A stretch of DNA of 64,000 nucleotides, from positions 2,683,807-2,747,806 of the forward strand of contig NZ_LT669941.1 of assembly GCF_900128505.1 (NCBI RefSeq). Direction: 5' to 3'. This document shows positions 9,304-19,435 of the stretch, one piece after another. The position numbers and the translations under genes were made by a program. This DNA is from Parabacteroides timonensis. GTDB lineage: Bacteria > Bacteroidota > Bacteroidia > Bacteroidales > Tannerellaceae. Within the stretch, counting starts at the first letter, position 1, and each line of letters starts with the position of its first letter. The notes beneath the pieces were generated by a model. The model was not told the DNA's origin, did no database searches, and saw only the letters and a program-made list of their open reading frames with translations.

Positions 9304-10872
9304 TTAATTTTTCCATGCTTCCTGAAATCCTTTTTGCTTTTCTTGCTCAAGTATCTTTTTGAAAGCCGAGACTTTTTCGGGATACTGAGACGAAAGGTTG
9401 TTCTTTTCACCAATATCCTCACGAAGATTATAAAGCTGATCTTCTTTTGAGTTGCCAAGTTCCGTATTTGTCAGCTTATTATATGCAGGCCCATTATTCG
9501 GGGTAATGTATTTCCATTCGCCGTCACTGATAGATAATGAACCGGAAGATTCGATTACATATTCACGTCCCTTCTGGCTTTTGCCGGTCAATACCGTCAG
9601 GTAGTCATGGCTATCCGATCCAGCTTCCGCGCTCATCTCCTGACCTGTCAGCTTTTCCATCGATGCGAACATATCGATATGGGAAAACAAGGCATCGGAC
9701 ACACCCGGTTTCACTTGTTCGGGCCAGCAAACGATAAATGGGACGCGCGTTCCTGCTTCAAAGTTACTATATTTACCACCGCGAAAATCTCCCCACGGGC
9801 GATGATCCCCCAATAGTTCCACTGCACGATCCGCATATCCGTCATCGACAACAGGACCATTATCGCTCGTTAGTACAATCATCGTGTTTTCATAAATACC
9901 GGCAGCTTCAAGTGCTTTTATAATTTCACCGACAGTCCAGTCGAATTGCAGGATTGCATCCCCCCGATACCCCATGCCGCTTTTATCACGAAAACGTTCA
10001 TGCGGATAACGCGGAACATGGACATCATTCGTTCCGACATACAGGAAGAAAGGAGCATCCTTATGCAGGTCGATAAACCGGACAGCCTTAGTCGCAATCG
10101 AATCGGCTATATTTTCATCTTCCCAAAGAGCCGTACCGCCTCCCTTCATATAACCTATACGAGAGATACCGTTCACTATCGCCATGTCATGCCCATGGTT
10201 AAGAGAAGGTTTCAACTTGGTTAAAAGCTCCGGATGATCTTTACCTAAAGGTTCTCCGGGGAAAGGCTCTTTATAACTGACAGATATAGGAGCCGACGGA
10301 TCATAATTGGCGACTTTCTGGTTTTCCATCCACACACAAGGAACACGGTCACCTGTAGCAGCCATCAAATAAGAATAGTCAAAGCCAAGATCACTCGGTC
10401 CGGGTGTCACCGTGCCGTTCCAGTCCTGCGTACCGGCTTCTGCTCCCATCCCTAAATGCCATTTACCGATCGCACCGGTAGTATAACCGGCAGACTTAAA
10501 TATATCGGCAACTGTTGTTTGCTCCGGACGAATGACCATGCCCGCATCTCCTGTTGCAATCCCGGTATCGTTACGACGCCAGCTATAAAGCCCTGTAAAC
10601 AAAGAATAACGGGAAGGAGTACTGGTCGATGCGACTGCATGTGCATCTGTAAAACGTAACCCATCAGAAGCCAGCCGGTCTACATTCGGTGTACTGATAC
10701 GATGGGCACCATAGCAACTCATATCACCATATCCCAAATCGTCAGCCACAATAAAGATCACATTGGGTTGTGCTTTCACCTGCTTACTTTCACCGGATTT
10801 GGAAGCTGAACCACCACAGCCTGCAAGAGAGACCAAGCTTAATCCGTATATTAATTCCAATTTAATATTCAT
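9304..10872 (-). CDS. Ser-type sulfatase lipoprotein (family S1)
   Basis: 522 residues. The N-terminus ends in the lipobox LAGC (Cys19) followed by GGSASKSGESK, so it is lipidated and may face the cell surface, unlike the other sulfatases here that carry cleavable signal peptides. FIVADDLGYGDMSCYG, the S-T-P-S-R signature at 84-88, IGKWHLGMG and LTSDNGPV are all present. First gene after susD, separated from it by a hairpin. Confidence 0.92.
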   Translation of the reverse strand: MNIKLELIYGLSLVSLAGCGGSASKSGESKQVKAQPNVIFIVADDLGYGDMSCYGAHRISTPNVDRLASDGLRFTDAHAVASTSTPSRYSLFTGLYSWRRNDTGIATGDAGMVIRPEQTTVADIFKSAGYTTGAIGKWHLGMGAEAGTQDWNGTVTPGPSDLGFDYSYLMAATGDRVPCVWMENQKVANYDPSAPISVSYKEPFPGEPLGKDHPELLTKLKPSLNHGHDMAIVNGISRIGYMKGGGTALWEDENIADSIATKAVRFIDLHKDAPFFLYVGTNDVHVPRYPHERFRDKSGMGYRGDAILQFDWTVGEIIKALEAAGIYENTMIVLTSDNGPVVDDGYADRAVELLGDHRPWGDFRGGKYSNFEAGTRVPFIVCWPEQVKPGVSDALFSHIDMFASMEKLTGQEMSAEAGSDSHDYLTVLTGKSQKGREYVIESSGSLSISDGEWKYITPNNGPAYNKLTNTELGNSKEDQLYNLREDIGEKNNLSSQYPEKVSAFKKILEQEKQKGFQEAWKN

Positions 10873-10913
10873 ACTATCTCTATTTTTTATTCGTATTTCT
10901 TTTCTTTATAATC

Positions 10914-10947
10914 AAAAGGCCGTCCCACTCTCATGAGACAGCCTTTG
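10914..10947 (-). terminator. Hairpin between susD and the first sulfatase
   Basis: Minus strand AAGGCTGTCTC pairs (with G-U pairs) with GGGACGGCCTT, then TTTTGATT. The T-run is short, so it may be a partial terminator or an mRNA-stability element that lowers enzyme expression relative to susCD. Confidence 0.6.
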
Positions 10948-10983
10948 ATTCCTATCATCATCCAAAATCAGTCTTCAAAGGTG

Positions 10984-12627
10984 TCAACGTAAATTCGGAT
11001 TAATATTCTTTTCAGCTAATGGGATCGGCCAGATATCCTGGCCCTTCTGGAAACTACGTGTGTTTACATACCAACGGTTATGCGGATCCGGTTGCCCGTC
11101 TTTCATCTTCATTAAACTCTGATCCGACACATAAAATGGTGAACCGTAAATATCGGCATTCAACTTTTCTTCTGCAATACCCCAGCGGAACAAATCCCAC
11201 AATCTCCATCCTTCGAAAGCCAGCTCAACCATTCTTTCTTTCTGAATCAGTTTAAACAACTTATCCGGATTCGTTTCTGTCAATGCAGGCATGCCTACAC
11301 TCTGACGTCCCCGAACTGCATTGATCGTCTGATCCAGCAACTGCTGCGTGATCGCTTCACCACCACGAACTTTCGCTTCAAGATACATTAACAAGACATC
11401 GGCATAACGCGCCAACGGAACATTTACACCATAAGAGTTGACATCTCCGCTCCAGGACTCATCCAGGAATTTACGCAAAAGATATCCCGTTTGCGTTGTC
11501 TGCCCCGGTCCGATTTTATCAGCAGTCGTACTCTCCGGATTACAACGATACACAGAACCTCTAAAAGTAGCACCTTCATAATAAAGCGTATAATCCAGAC
11601 GAGGATCGCGGTTCGCTCCGAAATTAGTCTTATTGAAACGTGCATCTTCGTAACTGAAAGGCGTTCCATCCAGAAAATCGTATGCTTCAAACAAGAAGTT
11701 CGAGATGTTCACCAAACACCAGCCACCGTCTTTGATCGGATAAGCATGTTGCGGTAAACCTATGCCGGCTAGATCATCAACAAACTGAGTTGCGAAAATA
11801 TGCTCACTGCTACCTTCTCCTGACTGATAGAACAAGGTCTGATAATTCGAGTCCAGCGCGTTATCCCCCCAGGAGATAATCTGTTCGCAAGCAGCCGCAG
11901 CATTCGTAAAATCTTCCATCACAAGATAGGTACGTGCTAGATAGACCAATGCAGCCTGAGCCGTAGCCCGTCCCTGTTCCGAAGAAGGCAAATCTTTATG
12001 ACGGGGCAGTATTTCAGAAACAGCTTTCAGCTCATCTGCCGCATATTTCAGAACCTCAGCCCGTGCAGATTTTGTCACGCTATTTGCTTCCTCCAGGGTC
12101 ATTGTTTTAGTTACAAGAGGTACATCATGATAAAAAGAAGCCAGATAAAAATACTGAACCGCACGGATGAAACGAGCTTCAGCTTTCATTCGTTCCATCT
12201 CTGCATTCTCATTGGTTAGTGCATCCAAACCATCAATAAAACGACAACAAGCGCTTATTCGCTTATAAGGTTTCTGATAAAGATTGGTAACCCATAGATT
12301 GGTTTCCGTAATTGTTCCGGCAGTCAACTGTCCTATCGCATTATTAAAACCGCGACGATCATAACCTATATCGGATATACCATCCAAAAGAATCGTTGCA
12401 CTATATGCCCACCAGTCAGAGACATTGTAATCAACTCCCAAAGTAATACCTCCGCGATATAAACCATTCAAAGCTAATTTTACATTCGCCTCATCATGGT
12501 AAAAAGTCTCTTCACTAAAACTAGTCAACGGATAGCGATCCATGTCACAACCACCCAGCAATAACAGAGAAACTGCTGCCAGACCAATCGTTCTTATTAT
12601 TTTATTTGATTTAATCATTGTATACAT
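10984..12627 (-). CDS. SusD/RagB-family glycan-binding lipoprotein
   Basis: Surface lid of the SusCD transporter that binds the glycan before import. 547 residues with lipobox LLLGGC near residue 25, the N-terminal PLTSFSEETFY segment, TPR-like helices (RAEARFIRAVQYFYLASFYHDVPLV) and the C-terminal RMVELAFEGWRLWDLFRWG and NPNLR ending typical of the family. The frame opens at an ATG that overlaps the susC stop (12642), but GGAGG lies 8 nt before the ATG at 12627, so I chose that start; 12633 is also possible. Translationally coupled to susC. Confidence 0.93.
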   Translation of the reverse strand: MYTMIKSNKIIRTIGLAAVSLLLLGGCDMDRYPLTSFSEETFYHDEANVKLALNGLYRGGITLGVDYNVSDWWAYSATILLDGISDIGYDRRGFNNAIGQLTAGTITETNLWVTNLYQKPYKRISACCRFIDGLDALTNENAEMERMKAEARFIRAVQYFYLASFYHDVPLVTKTMTLEEANSVTKSARAEVLKYAADELKAVSEILPRHKDLPSSEQGRATAQAALVYLARTYLVMEDFTNAAAACEQIISWGDNALDSNYQTLFYQSGEGSSEHIFATQFVDDLAGIGLPQHAYPIKDGGWCLVNISNFLFEAYDFLDGTPFSYEDARFNKTNFGANRDPRLDYTLYYEGATFRGSVYRCNPESTTADKIGPGQTTQTGYLLRKFLDESWSGDVNSYGVNVPLARYADVLLMYLEAKVRGGEAITQQLLDQTINAVRGRQSVGMPALTETNPDKLFKLIQKERMVELAFEGWRLWDLFRWGIAEEKLNADIYGSPFYVSDQSLMKMKDGQPDPHNRWYVNTRSFQKGQDIWPIPLAEKNINPNLR

Positions 12628-12641
12628 ACTCATAACCTCCA

Positions 12642-15600
12642 TTAAAATTTAAGATTCACGCCAAATGTAAAATTACGCAAGACAGGATAGAATTGTCCAC
12701 CACTATAAGCATCGTCTTTAGCCGAGTTAATTTCAGGATCCCAGCCATCCGGATAACTATGGAAGGTAAATGGGTTTTCTGCAGCCGCATAAATGCGTAA
12801 ACTTGAAATCACCGAATTTTGCAACAACTTCTTCGGGAGCGTATATCCAAGCTGTATATTTTTGATACGCAGATAAGATGCATTACGAACCCAATAGTCA
12901 GAAGTCTGTGTATTATGTCCGCCTGCAGTTCCGATATTTTCCAGACGCGGATACTTCGCATAACGATTCGGATTTTCCGGATCGAAAGCTTCTTCCATCT
13001 GCCATTTCTGTACATTACCTTCTGAGAAGAATGCCCAGGCAGAATAATTATTCAGCATACCTTTCACACCGGCAACACCCTGTAAGAAGATATTCAGGTC
13101 AAAACCTTTATAAGCTGCATTCAATGAAACACCAAATGTATATTTCGGGATTCTGGAACCCAGATAAACACGGTCATAGGTAGCATCCACTTTTCCATCA
13201 GGAACACCGTCCGGACCGGAAATATCTTTGTAACGGATATCACCCGGCTTCGTATTTGCCTGGTTTCTACCGAAAGCAGACTGGTCCGTATGAGCAAACC
13301 ATGCATCGATATCAGCCTGGTCCGTGAATACGCCATCAGTCAGATAACCGTAATACATTTGCATCGGATACCCGATAAACAGATCAGAACCGTTACCAAC
13401 CATGCCATTCGGTTGATCCACATTACCCACTCCCAGTGATTTCACTTCGTTATTGATAACACTAAAATTAGCATTTACGCCGTAGCTGAACTCACCGATC
13501 GTATTCCTGTGTCCTACTTCAAACTCCCAACCATGATTGAGCGCTTCACCTGTATTGACTTCGCTCATATTAAGTCCGAAAATGGAAGAAGCACTGGCAT
13601 TCGGCTTAAACAAAATATCGTATGTATAACGATGGAAATAAGAGATATTGGCACTCAGCAAGCCATTCCACAAGATAGACTCAAAACCGGCATCGACCGT
13701 ACGTGTTGTTTCCCACTTCAGTTTAGGATCCGTATAGTTGACCAACTGTGCCCCTTGCTGTATAACACCTCCAAGCGGATAGTTATATTCATTACCCAGC
13801 ACATACACAGAATGGTAAGCATAATTACCTATATTATTATTACCCAGGATACCAACAGAAGCTTTCAACTTCAGGTTACTAATGAACGATAGTTTTTCAT
13901 TCTCCTTCATGAAATTTTCTTCCGAAATACGCCAGCCAATAGCCCCCGAAGGGAAAAATGCATAACGGGAATCCGACGGGAAACGGGAAGAACCGTCATA
14001 ACGCATGGTTACTTCTGCCAGATAGCGTTCCGCATAGTTATATTGAGCACGTCCGAAAACAGACTGGATCACCCAATCTTTACCACCGCCGGTATTCGTC
14101 TGTACATCCGGCGAACCAACCGTCAGATACGGATAGTTGTTGTTCGGGAAGTTCTGACGTCCTGCTTCCAGGTCGCGTTCTCTTTCGTCTTCCCAGGAAT
14201 AACCGACCAATACATCCAGGTTATGCAATTCATTAAAAGTCTTCACATAATTGGCTGTCGCCTGGAATGACTTATATTCCGTATTTGTATTCTTCTCCTT
14301 CAATTTAGATGGGCCTAACGTATTGATCGTCCCGTCAATATTCACCGGAAGAGTTGCTTTATAATCTTTCTCCTGTGCATTCGTAAAATTATATGCACCG
14401 GTAGCAGTCAACTTCAAACCTTTTATCGGTTCATAATCCAGACTGACAGTAGCGTTAAAGCGTTTAACGGGTTTTTCCGAAAAAGATTCGGAAGCCAGCC
14501 AGGCTTTCGGAGTACCAAAGTTTTTAACACCCGGCCCCCAGGTCCCGTCGCTAAGCATGGAGGGACGATATCCAGGGAAACGTAATCCCTGCTGGATCAA
14601 CAACAACATTCCGTCGCCATCGATAGCACCTGCCGTACCCGGCTCTTTGGTCGTTGCATGATCACCACGCATGCGGACCGTCATTTTCAAATTATCAGTC
14701 AAATTGGATGTCAGGTTTACACGAGCCGTATATCGGGAATAGTTATTCCCCGGAACAATACCATCCTGACTCAAATAGCCGAATGAGGTAAAATACTGGC
14801 TGCGATCGTTACCGCCCGTAACAGATATATCATGACCGGTTTGAATACCGTTTCCGGAGAAAATATCATCGACAAACTTCTCATTAGCCCAACGGTCCGG
14901 TTGGCTGCCGTCACGCATGGCCTGGATATCTGCATCGGTAAAGCGGGTAATACCTTCAGCCTGATTCAACAAGCGGGCATAATCCCATGAATCTACATAT
15001 TGAGGCAGTTCCGTCGCCCGGTTAAAACCGACATAACCGTTATAGGAAATCGCTACTTTCTGTTCTTTACCCAGCTTAGTCGTCACCAACACAACTCCAT
15101 TCGCCGCACGTGCTCCATAGATCGCAGCCGTAGAAGCATCTTTCAGGACAGAAACCGATTCAATATCATTCGGATTGATATCTGTCATGTTACCGGGAAT
15201 ACCATCGATCAGTACCAATGCATCCGGTGTCGCACCAAAAGAACCGACACCACGCACACGGATCGTACCTGTATTATCGCCCGGACGTCCTCCCGGCTGG
15301 GTAATCGTTACACCCGGCATCTGACCGGTCAATGCGGAAACGACAGAAGAAGTTGCACGATTCTCCAGTTTCTCAGCACCTACCATCGCAATAGAACCGA
15401 TCACATTCACCTTTTTCTGTGTACCGTATCCTACAACTACGACTTCATCCAATGCCTGGGAATCTTCCTTCAGAACAACGGCCAATACAGACTCATTGCC
15501 TACTTTCATTTCCTGCTCTACGTAGCCTATATAAGTAATGGATAAAACAGCTCCGGCCGGAACTTCAAGGCTAAACTTCCCGTCCAGATCCGTTACCGTT

Positions 15601-16085
15601 CCGTTCGTTGTTCCCTTTACAACTACATTCGCCCCGATCACAGGATATCCGGTCTGGTCGACAACAGTTCCGGTGATCTTACGGTCCTGTTGGGCTGCCT
15701 GTGCGGAAGCATCCTCATCTCTTTTGGATAAAACGATATTCACGCCTTCCAACTTAAAGGTCAACCCTGTATTTTTCAAAATAGTTTCTAAGACTTCACG
15801 GACAGAAACATCCGACACATTCACTGATACATTCTGTTTCAAATCGATGTTTCGATTTGAAATAAACAGATAGTCTGTTTGACTTTCGATAGCTTCAAGA
15901 ACTTCGCTCAAATGAGCCTGTTGCTTGTTCAAACTGACTTTTGCATTTTGGGAGTTTGCCGGATTAGCAAACGCAAAAGCTGAACATAATAACAAAAAAC
16001 CTGTCGTTAACTTCATAACTCTACCCGTTTGTTTTCCTCCCGAATCTTTTTCTTCCAAAGACCCAGATAAAAAAAGTTTTTTCAT
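12642..16085 (-). CDS. SusC/RagA TonB-dependent transporter with STN signalling domain
   Basis: Outer-membrane importer for glycans, energised by TonB. 1147 residues: a signal peptide after an extended N-terminus (about 24-46), an STN domain (about 50-115) that touches the FecR anti-sigma factor, a carboxypeptidase-regulatory-like domain (about 136-215), the linker with DEVVVVGYGTQKK, the plug (VRGVGSFGATPDALVLIDG, then LKDASTAAIYGARAANGVV) and a 22-strand barrel ending FTFGVNLKF. The STN domain together with adjacent sigma and anti-sigma genes shows regulation by transport-linked transmembrane signalling. Its stop codon shares one base with the first possible susD start. Confidence 0.96.
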   Translation of the reverse strand: MKKLFLSGSLEEKDSGGKQTGRVMKLTTGFLLLCSAFAFANPANSQNAKVSLNKQQAHLSEVLEAIESQTDYLFISNRNIDLKQNVSVNVSDVSVREVLETILKNTGLTFKLEGVNIVLSKRDEDASAQAAQQDRKITGTVVDQTGYPVIGANVVVKGTTNGTVTDLDGKFSLEVPAGAVLSITYIGYVEQEMKVGNESVLAVVLKEDSQALDEVVVVGYGTQKKVNVIGSIAMVGAEKLENRATSSVVSALTGQMPGVTITQPGGRPGDNTGTIRVRGVGSFGATPDALVLIDGIPGNMTDINPNDIESVSVLKDASTAAIYGARAANGVVLVTTKLGKEQKVAISYNGYVGFNRATELPQYVDSWDYARLLNQAEGITRFTDADIQAMRDGSQPDRWANEKFVDDIFSGNGIQTGHDISVTGGNDRSQYFTSFGYLSQDGIVPGNNYSRYTARVNLTSNLTDNLKMTVRMRGDHATTKEPGTAGAIDGDGMLLLIQQGLRFPGYRPSMLSDGTWGPGVKNFGTPKAWLASESFSEKPVKRFNATVSLDYEPIKGLKLTATGAYNFTNAQEKDYKATLPVNIDGTINTLGPSKLKEKNTNTEYKSFQATANYVKTFNELHNLDVLVGYSWEDERERDLEAGRQNFPNNNYPYLTVGSPDVQTNTGGGKDWVIQSVFGRAQYNYAERYLAEVTMRYDGSSRFPSDSRYAFFPSGAIGWRISEENFMKENEKLSFISNLKLKASVGILGNNNIGNYAYHSVYVLGNEYNYPLGGVIQQGAQLVNYTDPKLKWETTRTVDAGFESILWNGLLSANISYFHRYTYDILFKPNASASSIFGLNMSEVNTGEALNHGWEFEVGHRNTIGEFSYGVNANFSVINNEVKSLGVGNVDQPNGMVGNGSDLFIGYPMQMYYGYLTDGVFTDQADIDAWFAHTDQSAFGRNQANTKPGDIRYKDISGPDGVPDGKVDATYDRVYLGSRIPKYTFGVSLNAAYKGFDLNIFLQGVAGVKGMLNNYSAWAFFSEGNVQKWQMEEAFDPENPNRYAKYPRLENIGTAGGHNTQTSDYWVRNASYLRIKNIQLGYTLPKKLLQNSVISSLRIYAAAENPFTFHSYPDGWDPEINSAKDDAYSGGQFYPVLRNFTFGVNLKF

Positions 16086-16221
16086 ACCTTTGTTTACGAT
16101 TTTAAATTAGTAAGTATATTTATAAATGTACTGCTTGACCGGTGGTTGTTGGCGCAACTGCCGGTTCTCTTTTTCAGCGTGTTTTTTCATGTTCTTTTCC
16201 TCATAGGCAAATCCATTTTTA

Positions 16222-17154
16222 TTAGTTAATATATATAATGTTAGTTTCTTCATCGCGCTTATAGGTGAATGGGAAATCGTTCTGCAACACACGCAAGGCA
16301 TGGTCCACTCCATCTGAAATACGCAGCTTCCCATTATATCCGAGATCACCGACTTTTTGGTTATTAACCACAATCCTGACATCGTAAAATTTCTCAAACA
16401 ATTCCATAACAGCATCAAACGATTTATTCTCAATATAAATCAGACCGTCTTTCCAACGGCAACTATTCCCGTCGGTTGTAGAAGAGACTTCCAAGCGGCC
16501 TCCCACCAACTGAGCCGTTTGTCCGGGCGAGAGAAAAACTGTTTCGGGATCTGTCGAATTATATAGTTTCACTTTTCCGTTGTAAAGCATTGTCCTAAAT
16601 GCCGGCTTATCGGCATAGGCTTCTACATTGAAAGTCGTACCCAACACCTCTACATTATATTTATCTGTTTTTACAATGAAAGGTTTCTTGTCTTTTACCA
16701 CCTCAAAATAAGCTTCCCCATCCAATATGATTTCTCTGTTTTTAGAAGAGAATGCGATGGGATAGCGCAAAGTCGTATTGGCATTCAACCAAACACTCGT
16801 ACCATCCGGCAATATTATGTTTGTCCGGTTACCGACAGGAACATGCACTGTCTGGACTGCATGCAGCAGTTGTTCGTTCCGATAAGTGTCATAAGCATAG
16901 AAACCTCCCAGCAAAAACAACACCGATGCAACAATTCCCACATAACGGATGACCCGCGGAGAAAGATGAAAATACTTTTTACGGGCCAATGCCTGTTCGT
17001 CTACCAGCAAAGAAGCATCGAACCGAATCCTTTCGCTGATAAAAACCTGACGATTGGCTTCATCGCTTTCCAGCCATTGTCGTATCTCTTCTTTTTCAGC
17101 CTCCGGGCTTTGTCCTAAAAAGTAACGTGTCAATATATGTCGATCCATTTGCAT
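16222..17154 (-). CDS. FecR-family anti-sigma factor
   Basis: Single-pass inner-membrane regulator that holds the adjacent ECF sigma factor until the SusC STN domain signals substrate. 310 residues: cytoplasmic N-terminus (about 1-75), one membrane segment (about 80-100, VIRYVGIVASVLFLLGG), FecR domain (LPDGTSVWLNANTTLRYP and the FNVEAY strand) and a C-terminal domain typical of Bacteroidetes FecR proteins (SFDAVMELFEKFYDVRI to the end). Lies between the sigma gene (83 bp) and susC (136 bp). Confidence 0.94.
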   Translation of the reverse strand: MQMDRHILTRYFLGQSPEAEKEEIRQWLESDEANRQVFISERIRFDASLLVDEQALARKKYFHLSPRVIRYVGIVASVLFLLGGFYAYDTYRNEQLLHAVQTVHVPVGNRTNIILPDGTSVWLNANTTLRYPIAFSSKNREIILDGEAYFEVVKDKKPFIVKTDKYNVEVLGTTFNVEAYADKPAFRTMLYNGKVKLYNSTDPETVFLSPGQTAQLVGGRLEVSSTTDGNSCRWKDGLIYIENKSFDAVMELFEKFYDVRIVVNNQKVGDLGYNGKLRISDGVDHALRVLQNDFPFTYKRDEETNIIYIN

Positions 17155-17237
17155 CTATATTCTTTTGTGTGTACAATAATAGAGCAACTGACCGAGCAAA
17201 AATCCCAAACGACTATGGAACTTTTTTCAAAAAAAAT

Positions 17238-17777
17238 TCAATTAAAGAATAAAAGGAGAAAGGGGACGTAGTCTTTCAGGCGATGTTTAAGATGGTCATT
17301 CGCCTTATTTATATGGTAATCGATCTTCTGCTGGGAGACACCCAACAGTTGAGCAATTTCTTTCCTGGGTTTATTTTTCAGTCTGTTTAACAAGAAGATC
17401 TCCCTGGTTTGTTCGGGTAACTCAGCCAGGGAATCTTCTACTATTTTGAGAATATCTTTTGTGAAAATAGTTGCATAGCTTTCACTCTCCAACGTCTGGA
17501 TACGCATATCGATCTCCCAGTCGTACAGATTAGCATAATTTTTACTATACTCCCATTCTACCTGCACATGCTTCAGATAATTAAGGCATTTATTCTTTAC
17601 CGACTGAAGTATATAACCTAACACATCCATGTCTGCCGCCAGCTTATGCCGATTTTCCCAATAATAAAGCAATGCATCATGGGTCATGTCTTCAGCTGTC
17701 GGTTCATCATTCACATAATAATAGGCATACCGTACAAAACGCTGATGATACGTATTGTAAAACGTTGCAAAGTTCAT
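17238..17777 (-). CDS. ECF RNA polymerase sigma factor of the sulfatase locus
   Basis: 179 residues from the ATG giving MNFATFYNTYH. Sigma region 2 (FVRYAYYYVNDEPTAEDMTHD) and region 4 (LPEQTREIFLLNRLKNKPRKEIAQLLGVS) are both intact. The frame is open to 17861, but the -7 box at 17850-17857 puts the transcript start downstream of that codon. It should direct transcription of the neighbouring susCD genes. The order sigma, FecR, STN-SusC is the classic hybrid used by Bacteroides for host glycans. Confidence 0.94.
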   Translation of the reverse strand: MNFATFYNTYHQRFVRYAYYYVNDEPTAEDMTHDALLYYWENRHKLAADMDVLGYILQSVKNKCLNYLKHVQVEWEYSKNYANLYDWEIDMRIQTLESESYATIFTKDILKIVEDSLAELPEQTREIFLLNRLKNKPRKEIAQLLGVSQQKIDYHINKANDHLKHRLKDYVPFLLLFFN

Positions 17778-17849
17778 TTCAGAATTGACTTCCAAAGGAT
17801 TTATTATGTCTCTATAGGTACTCAAAGATGTATTAGTTTTCTCACTATG

Positions 17850-17857
17850 CAAAAATA
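17850..17857 (-). promoter_or_regulatory. -7 element of ECF sigma gene promoter
   Basis: Minus strand TATTTTTG matches TAnnTTTG. It lies between the sigma gene and the stop of the upstream sulfatase gene, so sigma and anti-sigma can be made independently of that sulfatase. No good -33. Confidence 0.5.
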
Positions 17858-17896
17858 ACAATTTTCAGATAACTTCCACTAAACCAACCGTAGTTG

Positions 17897-19417
17897 TTAG
17901 ATGGAGTTTGAGAAGAAGGGCTTCAACGGATTACCTTTCGCATCCTCCGGATAAAGCGCCCCTTCAGCTTCAAGCTGGGCACTCATGGCCTGTACCATCT
18001 TCCGCACACGGCCTTTGTCACGCATGGACAGATCGAGTGTTTCGTTCGGGTCTTTCTTCAGGTTATATAAACGATAACCGGGTTCGGAAGGTCTTTCCGG
18101 ATTATAGTAATAAATCAGTTTCCAATCACCATCTATATAAGAGGTGAAATAACTTCCGCGATGCTCATGAGGGAAATGCATCAGGAACTTTCCCGAACGG
18201 TTACGGTTCTTCTTTCCCTGAAACTGGGTACTGAGATCGACACCATCCACGATATGTCCCTGCGGATTCTGTGCACCGACCAAGGATAATACAGTCGGAT
18301 AAATATCCATTACCGTTCCCATCTGGCATTGAATACCGCCTACTTCGATCGGCAACTTCTTTTGAACCGGGTTATTTTCGTCTGGCTTTCCCCAACAAGC
18401 GATAAACGGAACACGCATGCCGCCTTCAAACTCCGTTCCTTTCTTTCCTCGCAAAGGGGCGGATGAGGTATAGCCTTTATCGTCGCCCAACGGAGCATCC
18501 GAACCGTTATCACCCAGGAACAAGATCAATGTATTTTCGGCGATGCCCAGGTCTTCCAGGTGATCCATGATATCACCCAACGACTTATCCATTCCTTCTA
18601 TTAAGGTTGCAAAATCAGCAGCAACTTTTGGTTTTCCCGTATAATTGTAATGTTCGGTAAAACGTTTATCGGCTTCAAACGGCGAATGTACTGCATAATG
18701 AGACATATACAGGAAGAAAGGCTTCTTCTCTTCCACGGCCTGTGTGATCTGTTCATTTGCTTCCAGGGTCAGGGCTTCGCTCAGAAAGACGTCTGTACCA
18801 TGATATTTTTGCAGTCCCGGTACGGCACGACTCTTTTGTCCTTTAATATTCCCATAGCCGTTCTCACCGTAGTAACTGCCGGGATGCCCAATGGAAGAAC
18901 CGGCGATATTCACATCGAAACCTATATTCTGAGGATTTTCGCCTTCACTGTGCTGGCAACCGAAATGGGCTTTGCCTACATGGATTGTTTTGTATCCGGC
19001 ATCATGCAGGACACGGGGTAATGTCACATCATTTTTCGATATACCTTTCCAATTCCAGCCTCTTGGACCGAAAGGGGTTTTGTTATTACTTTCTGCGTTT
19101 ATCCAGTTGGTAGTGCCATGTCTTGTGGCATTCTGTCCCGTCATGATGGATGCACGGGAAGGAGAACTAACACTCTGGGCATAGAAGGTGGAGAAACGGA
19201 CTCCTTGGCGAGCCATACGCTCCATATTGGGAGTCCGATACCAATCATTCAGCGGATAACGGACAGGATTACCCGCCTTATCCGTCAGAAACGGCAGGGA
19301 GGTGTCCATCAGTCCCATATCATCAACCAGGAAAACAACAACATTCGGACGTTCCTGCGCCAGTAAAGGTTGCCCGGCCAGGCATAATAACGTCGATACA
19401 CATAGAGTTTTTTTCAT
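17897..19417 (-). CDS. Secreted Ser-type sulfatase (family S1), paralogue of the 4629 gene
   Basis: 506 residues. Signal peptide ending LLAQ (about residue 21), FLVDDMGLMDTS metal site, S-S-P-S-R signature at 84-88, VGKAHFG and LFLGDNGSDAP. Near-collinear with the sulfatase at the far end of the locus, although G+C-richer codons are used here. It follows the phosphodiesterase gene with an 18-bp gap and precedes the sigma gene, so a sulfatase is made before sigma-dependent induction. Target sulfate unknown. Confidence 0.92.
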   Translation of the reverse strand: MKKTLCVSTLLCLAGQPLLAQERPNVVVFLVDDMGLMDTSLPFLTDKAGNPVRYPLNDWYRTPNMERMARQGVRFSTFYAQSVSSPSRASIMTGQNATRHGTTNWINAESNNKTPFGPRGWNWKGISKNDVTLPRVLHDAGYKTIHVGKAHFGCQHSEGENPQNIGFDVNIAGSSIGHPGSYYGENGYGNIKGQKSRAVPGLQKYHGTDVFLSEALTLEANEQITQAVEEKKPFFLYMSHYAVHSPFEADKRFTEHYNYTGKPKVAADFATLIEGMDKSLGDIMDHLEDLGIAENTLILFLGDNGSDAPLGDDKGYTSSAPLRGKKGTEFEGGMRVPFIACWGKPDENNPVQKKLPIEVGGIQCQMGTVMDIYPTVLSLVGAQNPQGHIVDGVDLSTQFQGKKNRNRSGKFLMHFPHEHRGSYFTSYIDGDWKLIYYYNPERPSEPGYRLYNLKKDPNETLDLSMRDKGRVRKMVQAMSAQLEAEGALYPEDAKGNPLKPFFSNSI

Positions 19418-19435
19418 ACTACTTTCTTTATATTC

